From the NCBI GenBank assembly GCA_011390935.1, contig JAABRL010000021.1, positions 1-54,793 on the forward strand: a stretch of DNA of 54,793 bases, written 5' to 3'. Of this stretch, positions 1-7,616 are shown piece after piece. The notes under the pieces are model-generated. The model worked only from the letters and a program-made list of their open reading frames with translations, was not told the DNA's origin and made no database searches. Position numbers and translations under genes: made by a program. The DNA comes from Gemmatimonas sp. GTDB taxonomy: Bacteria > Gemmatimonadota > Gemmatimonadetes > Gemmatimonadales > Gemmatimonadaceae. The number at the start of each line of letters is the position of its first letter. Position 1 is the stretch's first letter.

Positions 1-1302
1 GAGGCCATCGAACGGGGCGAGTACCCGGAGTGGGAGCTTGGACTGCAGATCATCACGGAGCAGCAGGCCGACTCATTCAGCTTCGATATACTGGACGCCA
101 CCAAGATCGTGCCCGAAGAGTTGGTGCCTGTGCGGCCAGTGGGACGCATGGTGCTCAATCGCAATCCGGAGAACTTTTTCGCGGAAACGGAGCAGGCGGC
201 GTTCTGCACCGCGCATGTCATTCCCGGTATCGACTTCAGCAATGATCCACTGCTGGCCGGACGGATTCACTCGTACGTCGACACCCAGATTTCGCGATTG
301 GGTGGACCGAACTTCCACGAGATTCCGATCAACGCGTCGCTAAGCGCCGTTCACAACAATCAGCGCGATGGCATGCATCGGCAGGCCGTGCATCGCGGAC
401 GCGTGGCGTACGAACCGAACTCGCTCGGCGGCGGGTGCCCTTTTCAGGCGGGGCCACGCGGCTTCATGTCGTTTCCCGAGCCGACCCATGAGGACAAGCT
501 GCGCGGCAAGCCCGAAAAGTTCGCGGAGCACTACAATCAGGCGCGCTTGTTCTACCTGAGCCAGACCGAGGTGGAGCAGCGCCACATGGTGAACGCGTTC
601 CGCTTCGAACTGTCCAAGGTGTCGGTGCCGGCCATACGCGAACGCATGGTCGCGTCGCTCGTCAACGTACATGAGCAACTTGCCGCTGATGTCGCCAGCG
701 GCCTTGGCATCCCGGTGCCTCCACCGCTCACGCGCGCCACGACAGAGGACGTGTCGGCGGAGGTCTCGACCTCGAGCGCCCTGTCGCTGCACGCGCATCC
801 GGGAGACGGGAGCATCAGGTCGCGAAAGGTCGCGATTCTGGCCGAGTCCGGCGTGAATGGAACCTCAATGGCGCACATCATGACCGCGCTCGCCGACGCG
901 GGTGCGGTGGCGAAGGTGGTCAGCGTTCGGCTGGGGCTGCTGGATGCGTCGTCGGGCGGGGCGGTGAACGTGGACGCGACCTTCGAGAACTCACCCTCCG
1001 TGCTCTTTGACGGGGTCATCGTCGCCGATGGCGCTGCGTCGATCGAGGGATTGATGCGCGATGGGCGTACACGCGAGTTCCTTCGCGATGCGTATCGGCA
1101 CGGCAAGACGATTCTCGCGTTCGGCGACGGCGCTCAGCTGCTGGAGGCGTGCGGTCTACCGACTCGGCTCCGGGACAATGCGCTCGATCCCGGAATGCTG
1201 CTGGGTGGGGCTGAGAAGCCCGACCGTGCGCTCACTGATTTCGTGGCGGCGCTCGGTCGGCACCGACATCCCGAACGGGATACCGATCCCCCGCGGATCT
1301 AA
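1..1302 (+). CDS. katE: Large-subunit catalase (HPII/KatE type), 5' end missing
   Basis: Heme catalase that dismutates hydrogen peroxide. The frame is open from base 1, so the N-terminus lies outside the window; 433 codons are visible. The fragment opens with [14 protein letters not shown] and continues through the heme-binding segment [19 protein letters not shown], where the Tyr at visible residue 92 is the expected proximal heme ligand. The last ~160 residues, from about [16 protein letters not shown], form the flavodoxin/amidotransferase-like C-terminal domain found only in large-subunit catalases. The stop overlaps by 4 nt the 3' end of the opposite-strand gene that follows. Family assignment is firm. 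Confidence 0.95.
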   Translation, partial: EAIERGEYPEWELGLQIITEQQADSFSFDILDATKIVPEELVPVRPVGRMVLNRNPENFFAETEQAAFCTAHVIPGIDFSNDPLLAGRIHSYVDTQISRLGGPNFHEIPINASLSAVHNNQRDGMHRQAVHRGRVAYEPNSLGGGCPFQAGPRGFMSFPEPTHEDKLRGKPEKFAEHYNQARLFYLSQTEVEQRHMVNAFRFELSKVSVPAIRERMVASLVNVHEQLAADVASGLGIPVPPPLTRATTEDVSAEVSTSSALSLHAHPGDGSIRSRKVAILAESGVNGTSMAHIMTALADAGAVAKVVSVRLGLLDASSGGAVNVDATFENSPSVLFDGVIVADGAASIEGLMRDGRTREFLRDAYRHGKTILAFGDGAQLLEACGLPTRLRDNALDPGMLLGGAEKPDRALTDFVAALGRHRHPERDTDPPRI

Positions 1303-1610
1303 CGGGTGGGTACGGCGGTCCCCCGCCGACGCGTCACCAGCCAGTTCCACACCAGCGCCCACAGCAGTCCGTTCGTGAGGAGCAGCAACACACCCCACCC
1401 ACCCGCAAGCCCGGACGGTGCGAGCGCGCCCAAGGGGAAGAGCAGCACCTTGCTGACGATGTACCAGAAGCGCTGGACCGTGGGCGAGACGGCCGCTGTC
1501 GGATCGTTGGTGCCCAACAGCACCGACCCGACGGCGTTCACCGTCGCGAGGAGGGTGAGCAGCAGATGCCCCACCGCGAACACGGTCAGAAAGAGAGCTC
1601 GGCGCGCCAT
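1299..1610 (-). CDS. Small integral membrane protein, unknown function
   Basis: A 103-residue hydrophobic protein with about three predicted membrane segments: one at the N-terminus (ALFLTVFAVGHLLLTLLATV), one around YIVSKVLLFPLGAL, and one near GVLLLLTNGLLWALVWNWL. It ends in a basic tail ([10 protein letters not shown]), suggesting a cytoplasmic C-terminus. It lies tail-to-tail with katE. Its start is 51 bp from the palindromic operator of the divergent TetR gene, so the regulator may also control it (inference). No family was recognised, and no Shine-Dalgarno is evident before the ATG. Confidence 0.6.
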   Translation of the reverse strand: MARRALFLTVFAVGHLLLTLLATVNAVGSVLLGTNDPTAAVSPTVQRFWYIVSKVLLFPLGALAPSGLAGGWGVLLLLTNGLLWALVWNWLVTRRRGTAVPTR

Positions 1611-1661
1611 GCGACAATCATAGCGAACGCGGTATCAGGGGCGGAGTGCGCCCGGACTTGC

Positions 1662-1687
1662 GTAAAGTGAACTATTGTTCATTTTAC
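1662..1687. promoter_or_regulatory. Palindromic operator, probable TetR binding site
   Basis: Two 11-bp arms, GTAAAGTGAAC and GTTCATTTTAC, are inverted repeats with one mismatch around a 4-bp TATT spacer. The site is AT-rich in a GC-rich context and ends 4 bp before the ATG of the TetR-family gene. That placement fits autorepression. It leaves no room for a ribosome binding site, so the mRNA may be leaderless or the promoter may overlap the operator. Confidence 0.75.
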
Positions 1688-1691
1688 TTAC

Positions 1692-2279
1692 ATGTCCAGG
1701 TCGCCCGCCCAGAACGCTGCGTTGCGCGACGCCACACGCCAGCGATTGCTCGAGGCCGCCATGGCCTGCTTCGCCGAGCTGGGGTTCGCGGCCGTGACCG
1801 TCCGAGAGATCGCCGGGCGCGCCGAGCTGTCCACGGGTGTGCTGTACCGGCACTTCGCCAACAAGGAAGCGCTGCTGCGCGCCGCCTTCGAGCAGAGCAT
1901 GGCCGAGGTACGTGCCACGTTCGCGGAGGCCATGGCGACGTCCGCGGAGCTCCGACTGAGCGTGCTGGTGCGCGCGGCCGCCAACACGGTCCGTCGCCAT
2001 CTGGCGTTCTGGCAACTCAGCTACGCGGCGCGACATCAACCCGCCGTGATCGCGGCGCTCGGCGGCGCGCTTACCGCGTGGACCGGCGAGATCGTGGCCG
2101 TGCTGACCACCCTGCTGCGCGACACCGGCGCGTGCGACGCGGAGACCGAGGCGCGAGCACTCTTTGCGCAAATCGATGGCATGTGCGAGCACTACGCACT
2201 CGCGCCGCACAGCTACCCGCTCGACGCGGTCGTGGAGCGCGTCATCGCCCAGCGAGCGCTACTGTCCCGCGCCATCTGA
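1692..2279 (+). CDS. TetR/AcrR family transcriptional regulator
   Basis: 195 residues, the usual TetR length. The N-terminal helix-turn-helix is clear: RQRLLEAAMACFAELGF, VTVREIAGRAELSTGVLYRHF, then NKEALLRAAFEQ. The C-terminal ligand-binding half is alpha-helical and not diagnostic of an effector. The ATG is used because the operator palindrome ends immediately upstream. The DinB gene follows after 3 nt, so the two probably form one transcript, and the regulator likely controls itself and that enzyme. The ligand is unknown. Confidence 0.92.
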   Translation: MSRSPAQNAALRDATRQRLLEAAMACFAELGFAAVTVREIAGRAELSTGVLYRHFANKEALLRAAFEQSMAEVRATFAEAMATSAELRLSVLVRAAANTVRRHLAFWQLSYAARHQPAVIAALGGALTAWTGEIVAVLTTLLRDTGACDAETEARALFAQIDGMCEHYALAPHSYPLDAVVERVIAQRALLSRAI

Positions 2280-2282
2280 GCC

Positions 2283-2891
2283 GTGACGCTTCCCGAACGC
2301 TTCCACGCCGCGCTCCCCGGCTCGGCACTCCCGCGAGACCTCGCGCGCCAGATCACCACCGCAATGGCTGCAGTCGATGTACGATTGCGCGCTGCGTACG
2401 AGGCGCTGAGCGCGGCGGATCGCGACAGGCGGCGCGCCGATGGCGGATGGAGCCTGCACAGCACGCTCGAACATTTGGCGCTCACGAACGAGGCGTATCT
2501 CGCACCGATGCGCGCGCTCGTGCCGCGCATGTCGGCGCAACGCTTGCCCGGCACGACGGCACGGTGGCGCTCCACGTTCGTGGGCAAGTGGCTCGCCCGC
2601 TCACTCGCAATGCGAGTTCCACTTCCGGCGCCGCGCCGCGTGCAGCCTGGGCCAACCGCGCGACCTGACGTACTCGACGCGGTGATCGGATCTCACCGCG
2701 ACATGGCGTCGCTCATGGCGGAGGTGGCCGACATGGACTGGACTGCCGACCGCCTGGTGTCACCGCTGAATGCGCTCGTGCGCATGAACTTCGGCGATGC
2801 GTGCGTGATCGTCCTGCGTCATTCCGAGCGCCACGCGGCACAGATCGAAGCACTCGTCGCGCAGCTGGCCGCACGGCACGACGTGATGTGA
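2283..2891 (+). CDS. DinB-superfamily (YfiT/BSH-transferase-like) protein
   Basis: A 202-residue four-helix-bundle protein of the DinB superfamily, which includes metal-dependent thiol transferases and damage-induced proteins. Likely metal ligands are the His in LEHLALTNEAYL near residue 60 and the HxxxH pair in RHSERHAAQI near the C-terminus, giving the usual His triad. The start is a GTG three bases after the TetR stop, so it is the second gene of that operon. The enzyme may detoxify the compound sensed by the regulator (inference). It is distinct from the second DinB protein near 51.6 kb. Confidence 0.8.
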   Translation: MTLPERFHAALPGSALPRDLARQITTAMAAVDVRLRAAYEALSAADRDRRRADGGWSLHSTLEHLALTNEAYLAPMRALVPRMSAQRLPGTTARWRSTFVGKWLARSLAMRVPLPAPRRVQPGPTARPDVLDAVIGSHRDMASLMAEVADMDWTADRLVSPLNALVRMNFGDACVIVLRHSERHAAQIEALVAQLAARHDVM

Positions 2892-2896
2892 CGCGC

Positions 2897-4204
2897 CTAG
2901 GCGGCCAACGCTGTTCGAAACCAGTCTGCCGTCTCCGCACCACCGATGCTCGTCACAAGCTCCAGCAGTGCGGCGGTCGATGTGATCCCGTCCACCATGT
3001 AGCGTGTGATCACCTGCGAAAAACGTGCTTCGCCCAGTCGCTCCTCGAGCTGCGCGAGCAACGCTGGTGCGCGCCGATACATGCTCTGGTAGGAGGGACG
3101 TTGTGTGCTCGTCGGCGTCCAGACTGCTGCCGACTCCGTGTCGTCCCATCGCGCGCGCAACCGTGCGAACGCCTCGGCCCCGTATTGTTCACGAACGACC
3201 ATCGCAGCCGCATACTCGGCGAATGCCTCGGACATCCAGTGATCCGGGGAGAACGAGCCGGGAGACCGTGTCCAGTAGTGCGCGACCTCATGGCAGATGA
3301 ACTGTTGCAGTGCCTCGACCGCATCCACGTTTACCGTGCTGAGCACGATGTAGTTCTTGCGCGCATAGCCTGGCCCGTCGCGTTCTGCGAGGACGAGTCG
3401 CGCCACCGGAAAGGGGGCGTGCGCACCGAACTGGTGATTCAACCGCTGCACACAACCCGCCGCCACATCGAGCACGGCCTGCACGGACGCGTTCGGCATG
3501 CTGCGGTGGTATACCTCGGTGCTGGCGCTGCGCACGCGCTGCAGACTCGGCGAGGCGATGAGTGCCACATCCACCTGTGCGACGTGGTTGCGGAGGACGT
3601 GTCGTCCGTTTTCGAAGGACACCGCCCCGCTTCCCACCACGGTCCACGCCTCCGGCAAAGCAAGGCGCACTTCGCCCGTGATGTCCTGCGCAAAGGTGGA
3701 CACGAGCGGAAACCACTGCGAATCGATCCCCAGCTCCACCCACGCCGGTGTGATGCGGTTGATCCCGTCGTCGGGCATCACGGGGCGTCCGGCGTACGAC
3801 AGCGTGATGGCGACGGTGTCTCCGGGCAGGACGGCGTCAGCGAAGGCCACGTCCAGCTGATTCCACGACGGCGAAAACTCCGACGGGCGTAGGGTATGTG
3901 CGCGAACGCGCGCACCGCCAAGTGCGCGAATCGTGAGCCCGTGATTGAGCAGGAGCGCAACGCCGTGTGCATCATCGGCCGGCACCGGATATCGCAGCGT
4001 CACCTGTGCCTCGACCCATCCGCTGTCAGGGGTGATGACCACGTCCGCGTCATACACGAGCGTGACCGCCGGTGGCGTCGGTGGCGCCGCGCTGAAGAGC
4101 ATGGCGACGCACACCATGAGCAGAGGGACAAGGCTGGTCATGCTGGCGATGGCAGGGCGCGGGCGGCGCGTGACGGAGCAACGAATGGCATCACGGTCAG
4201 ACAT
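2897..4204 (-). CDS. Secreted M1-like zinc metallopeptidase
   Basis: Has a gluzincin signature HEVAHYW followed by HWMSEAFAEYAA, equivalent to the HExxH...WLNEGFA block of M1 aminopeptidases. The HExxH to Glu gap is 16 residues instead of the usual 18, so the active-site loop is shorter. The N-terminal half is a beta-rich M1-type domain. A signal peptide follows the internal Met at 4141 (MTSLVPLLMVCVAMLFSAA), so translation may start at 4141 (414 aa) rather than at the ATG at 4204 (435 aa). Starts further upstream would run into the neighbouring gene. No GAMEN motif is visible, so substrate specificity is unclear. It is convergent with the DinB gene, 5 nt away. Confidence 0.8.
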   Translation of the reverse strand: MSDRDAIRCSVTRRPRPAIASMTSLVPLLMVCVAMLFSAAPPTPPAVTLVYDADVVITPDSGWVEAQVTLRYPVPADDAHGVALLLNHGLTIRALGGARVRAHTLRPSEFSPSWNQLDVAFADAVLPGDTVAITLSYAGRPVMPDDGINRITPAWVELGIDSQWFPLVSTFAQDITGEVRLALPEAWTVVGSGAVSFENGRHVLRNHVAQVDVALIASPSLQRVRSASTEVYHRSMPNASVQAVLDVAAGCVQRLNHQFGAHAPFPVARLVLAERDGPGYARKNYIVLSTVNVDAVEALQQFICHEVAHYWTRSPGSFSPDHWMSEAFAEYAAAMVVREQYGAEAFARLRARWDDTESAAVWTPTSTQRPSYQSMYRRAPALLAQLEERLGEARFSQVITRYMVDGITSTAALLELVTSIGGAETADWFRTALAA

Positions 4205-4223
4205 CGCACGGCGCGGTATGGTT

Positions 4224-4604
4224 TCACGACCGTTTTCGGGCGAGCACGTGCGCACCCCACAGAAAGAGCGCGGCGAACACCAGATCAGGGAGCGCGCTGA
4301 ACGCCATGCGGGTGTCGAGCTCGCCTGTCAGCACGTACACCAGCGTCAACACGAAAAACCCGAGCTTGCCCACTCCTCCAACCACCAACAGTGGACATGG
4401 AATCGGTCGCTGCCGTGCCAGCCATGCATAGACGACGCCAAAGAGTGCAATCGTAAATCCGAGTTGCGCCGCAAAGTACGGGGGAACGCTGAGCGGTAGC
4501 AGCGGGGATGGTCGCCCCAACGCGAGCGGCAGGAACGCCATCACACCCAGTGCGTTCAGCACGACCGACGCCCAGAGCGCGGTTCGAACAATTCGGTCTG
4601 GCAC
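4224..4604 (-). CDS. Four-TM hypothetical membrane protein
   Basis: 126 residues from a GTG start at 4604. The start is chosen because GAGGTGA lies 7 nt upstream; the longer ATG frame has a non-hydrophobic, Arg-rich extension that looks spurious. About four membrane helices are predicted: TALWASVVLNALGVMAFLPL, YFAAQLGFTIALFGVVYAWL, LLVVGGVGKLGFFVLTLVYV and the C-terminal LPDLVFAALFLWGAHVLA. It ends with a short basic tail. It lies just upstream of the M1-like peptidase on the same strand and may be cotranscribed with it. No function was recognised. Confidence 0.7.
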   Translation of the reverse strand: MPDRIVRTALWASVVLNALGVMAFLPLALGRPSPLLPLSVPPYFAAQLGFTIALFGVVYAWLARQRPIPCPLLVVGGVGKLGFFVLTLVYVLTGELDTRMAFSALPDLVFAALFLWGAHVLARKRS

Positions 4605-4849
4605 GGCGTGGTCACCTCGGCGTACCGTGATGCGTGTGACGTTCACCCTGTCCCGTCTGCATGGTGCGTTTCGTCCAGGCGTCCGCCGTTGCGTGACGAG
4701 CGGCACACCAAGCTAGCCTTCCATGTCGCGCCGACGCCATGTCCGACCATCGGGCGTGCTGGCGTCTCCGGTTGACGCACCATACGTTCTGGGTGCTTTC
4801 TTGTCGCCTTCCCCACCAGGTCGCGCGCCGACCGGCACCGAACGGACAC

Positions 4850-6262
4850 ATGCCGCACTTGCCTCGCACCTCGTCATCACCGCGAGGGCGCGCGCGCCTC
4901 GCCTCGGTCGTTGGCATCGTGGGTATCGCGGTCGCCGCGATCGCTACCGCGCGGCACGCCGAACCACTCGTGGCGCAGGACGCTGCGCCGACGTTCAGCG
5001 AGGACGTTGCACCGATTCTGTACAGCAACTGCGTCAGCTGCCATCGCCCCGGCGGGCTCGGACCCTTCTCGCTCATGGACTACGAGAGCGCGAAGAAGAA
5101 CGCGGCCGACATCGACGACGCGGTCCAGACCGGCTACATGCCGCCGTGGCACGCCGAGGGGCCGCACGGAATGTTCAGCAATGACCGGCGACTGTCGGCC
5201 GCCGACAAGAGCATCATCGCGCGCTGGATCGAGGGTGGCACCAAGCCCGGTGATCTGGCCAAGACGCCCGCGACACCCGTGTTCAGCGACGGCTGGGAGC
5301 TCGGCACACCGGACGCCGTGATCGCGATGCAGGAAGAGTTCACGGTCCCGGCCTCGGGCACGATCGACTACCAGTACTTCGAGATCCCCACCGGTTTCAC
5401 CGAAGACAAGTGGGTCACGGCGATCGAGTTCATGCCTGGCGCGCGCGAGGTGGTGCACCATGTGCTGGTGTACGCCAAGCTACCGGCGCCGAACGCCGGT
5501 GCCGTCAGCACCGCCGCGAGCGCGGGGAGCGCGGCTCCGGCCGCAGGCACCGCGACGCCCGCGGCGCGTCCGGTGCCGCTCTTTCTCGACAAGCCCGAAT
5601 ACGGCACGCCGCCTGAACCGCCACGGCAGCCGGGCGATCGGCATCCGCCCCCGCGTCAGCTTGGCCAGCTCATTGGCGGCACGGCGCCAGGGACAAACGT
5701 GATGCGCTTCCCCGAGGGCACGGCGCTGCGCGTGCGGGCGGGTACGGTGATCACGTTCCAGATGCACTACACGGCGCATGGCCACGAGATGACCGACCGT
5801 ACGCGCATCGGTTTTCAGTTCGCCGACGGCATGCCCGACGAAGAGATGCGCATGAGCGCGTTCATCAACGGCACGTTCGTGCTGCCTGCAGGACAGAAGG
5901 ATGTCGCGGTGACCACCGAACTCGAACCCACGGAACCGGTCAAGATCTACGGCTTGCTGCCGCACACGCATCTGCGCGGCACGCGGTGGAAGTACGAACT
6001 GCGCCAGAGCGACGGCACGTCGAGTGTGGTGCTCGATATTCCGCGCTACGACTTCAACTGGCAGACGTACTACTTCTTCGCCACGCCACTCGAAGTGCCC
6101 GGTGGGGCAAAGCTGGTGTCCACCGCGTGGTATGACAACTCGGCGTCCAATCCGAGCAACCCGAACGCCGCCATCGATGTAAAGTGGGGTGATCAGACGT
6201 GGGAAGAGATGCAGTACACGGCGTTTCTCTACACGGTGCCAAGTCGCAAGCTGAGGCGGTAG
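4850..6262 (+). CDS. Cytochrome c / PHM-like copper monooxygenase fusion, exported
   Basis: 470 residues. A signal segment (ARLASVVGIVGIAVAAIATA) leads into a cytochrome c domain with CVSCH at residues 61-65 and a YMPPW motif. The rest resembles the copper type II ascorbate-dependent monooxygenase fold of peptidylglycine hydroxylating monooxygenase. Copper ligands appear conserved: HH at 203-204, H in QMHYTAHG at 306, HTH at 372-374 and Met at 454 (WEEMQY). An Ala/Pro-rich linker near 220-245 separates the two catalytic-domain halves. The start at 4850 gives a proper signal peptide; an ATG at 4739 adds an unlikely extension. The heme probably feeds electrons to copper (inference). The substrate is unknown. 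Confidence 0.85.
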   Translation: MPHLPRTSSSPRGRARLASVVGIVGIAVAAIATARHAEPLVAQDAAPTFSEDVAPILYSNCVSCHRPGGLGPFSLMDYESAKKNAADIDDAVQTGYMPPWHAEGPHGMFSNDRRLSAADKSIIARWIEGGTKPGDLAKTPATPVFSDGWELGTPDAVIAMQEEFTVPASGTIDYQYFEIPTGFTEDKWVTAIEFMPGAREVVHHVLVYAKLPAPNAGAVSTAASAGSAAPAAGTATPAARPVPLFLDKPEYGTPPEPPRQPGDRHPPPRQLGQLIGGTAPGTNVMRFPEGTALRVRAGTVITFQMHYTAHGHEMTDRTRIGFQFADGMPDEEMRMSAFINGTFVLPAGQKDVAVTTELEPTEPVKIYGLLPHTHLRGTRWKYELRQSDGTSSVVLDIPRYDFNWQTYYFFATPLEVPGGAKLVSTAWYDNSASNPSNPNAAIDVKWGDQTWEEMQYTAFLYTVPSRKLRR

Positions 6263-6333
6263 CGCGGGCAGATTTCGTACGCGATTTCCAACGCGGTGGC
6301 CTGGTGGTGAGCGCTGGCCCGTAGCCCACGTGT

Positions 6334-7614
6334 CTACGGCATCTCGAACGTCCACCACGCACTCCGCCCCAGCACGCGCCCCGCGTTGTCAAGCGCCGAC
6401 ACGCGCCAGCGCATGGCGCCCGTCCCCAGCTGCTGACGAAACCACGTTGGCGCCGCGTACCGTGTGGTGCGATCGGCGATGATCGCGCCGACTGCGCGCT
6501 CCTCGCCACCATCGACGGCCTCCACCTGCAGCCGATACACACGCGCGCTGTCCACCGCACGCCACGAAAACTGCAGCGGCGTTTCGCGGTCGACGCGCGC
6601 GCGCGGCGCCGGCTGCAGCGGGGCGAGGGGTCCCAGCGCCTCGGCAGACGTAAGCTCCGGCGTGACACCGCTCCCCACCACATAGCGCAGCGTTGGCATC
6701 GGGAAGCCGGCCACGGCACCACCGATCACGATGCCGTCACCGGCGCCCACCGCGCCAAGATTCGAATCGCCTTCCTTGTCGGGCGACGCTTCGATGCGAA
6801 GCAGCACCTGGTACACCCCGTCAGTGGTGCGCGGAAATCGACGCGGGTCGGGGCCAGGCAGCGTCACTCGTCCCGTCGGGGGGAGAAACACATTGAAGCG
6901 GGCGATCTGCGTGTATCGGCGCTGTTCTCCTCGCTGCTCGACGGGCAGGGAGGCCTCCGTCAGCAGGTCGTCGGCGGTCGGCGTGGCTTCACCCGGCATC
7001 ACGACCTCCCAGCGACCCACAAGCCGACCCGTCCCGTTGTACGCGATGCGCGCCGCGATCGGCGGCATCGGCTCATCGGCGGTCACCTGCAGCACCGGCA
7101 GATCGGGGGCGAACATGATCTGCACATCGGTGAGCGCAAGCGGCGTGCGCGCCCCCCCACCCGTCAGGCGACAGGTGACCGCCACGAACTGGTCCGGGCC
7201 ACCACTCAGGCTGCGAAACCGTCGCACGTAGAAGAACGCCGAGTTGTCGCCACGCTCAGCCGCCTGATACGCACGCCTGGCGACGGACGGCGGAATCGTC
7301 ATGATGTCGGTAAAGCCACCCGTCCCGCTCGCTCGCGAGAGGTCGAACCGTGCAGGCAGTTGCCCGAAGATCGTGCCCGGTGCACAGCGCAACCCCACGT
7401 CGGGAGCCGCCGGCACGAGCGTACCACACCAGGTGGCGTCGAGTGCCTCGTGTCCCGCCACGCCGCCGAAGGTGAGGAACACCGACGTGGCGCCCTGCAC
7501 ATTCACATTCACCCCGACGGGATTCACGCGAATCTGCGCCGACGCGGAACGGCTCCCTCCCAACAGGACCAGACCCATGCCGAGCGCGGCGCAGGCCGTG
7601 CGCACACGCGACAC
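6334..7614 (-). CDS. Secreted beta-rich protein, partner of upstream barrel
   Basis: 426 residues from a GTG at 7614, two bases after the stop of the upstream beta-barrel gene, so translation is probably coupled. A signal peptide (TACAALGMGLVLLGG, cleavage near SASAQ) exports it. The C-terminal ~90 residues read like a fibronectin-III/Ig-type domain (PLQFSWRAVDSARVYRLQVE ... MRWRVSALDNAGRVLGRS). The middle is unassigned. The longer open frame upstream lies inside the barrel gene and is rejected. It likely acts in the periplasm or at the cell surface with the barrel. No named family was recognised. Confidence 0.7.
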   Translation of the reverse strand: MSRVRTACAALGMGLVLLGGSRSASAQIRVNPVGVNVNVQGATSVFLTFGGVAGHEALDATWCGTLVPAAPDVGLRCAPGTIFGQLPARFDLSRASGTGGFTDIMTIPPSVARRAYQAAERGDNSAFFYVRRFRSLSGGPDQFVAVTCRLTGGGARTPLALTDVQIMFAPDLPVLQVTADEPMPPIAARIAYNGTGRLVGRWEVVMPGEATPTADDLLTEASLPVEQRGEQRRYTQIARFNVFLPPTGRVTLPGPDPRRFPRTTDGVYQVLLRIEASPDKEGDSNLGAVGAGDGIVIGGAVAGFPMPTLRYVVGSGVTPELTSAEALGPLAPLQPAPRARVDRETPLQFSWRAVDSARVYRLQVEAVDGGEERAVGAIIADRTTRYAAPTWFRQQLGTGAMRWRVSALDNAGRVLGRSAWWTFEMP

Positions 7615-7616
7615 GA

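Noticed and set aside
340..798. 152-codon minus-strand open frame inside katE
   Set aside because: Antisense to a confidently coding catalase; Arg/Ala/His-rich composition is typical of high-GC shadow frames.
2801..3892. 363-codon plus-strand frame opposite the M1-like peptidase
   Set aside because: No domain, signal or ribosome site; the opposite strand carries the HExxH peptidase.
6263..6333. Terminator between convergent monooxygenase and secreted-protein genes
   Set aside because: Only weak, interrupted pairing and no U-tract.
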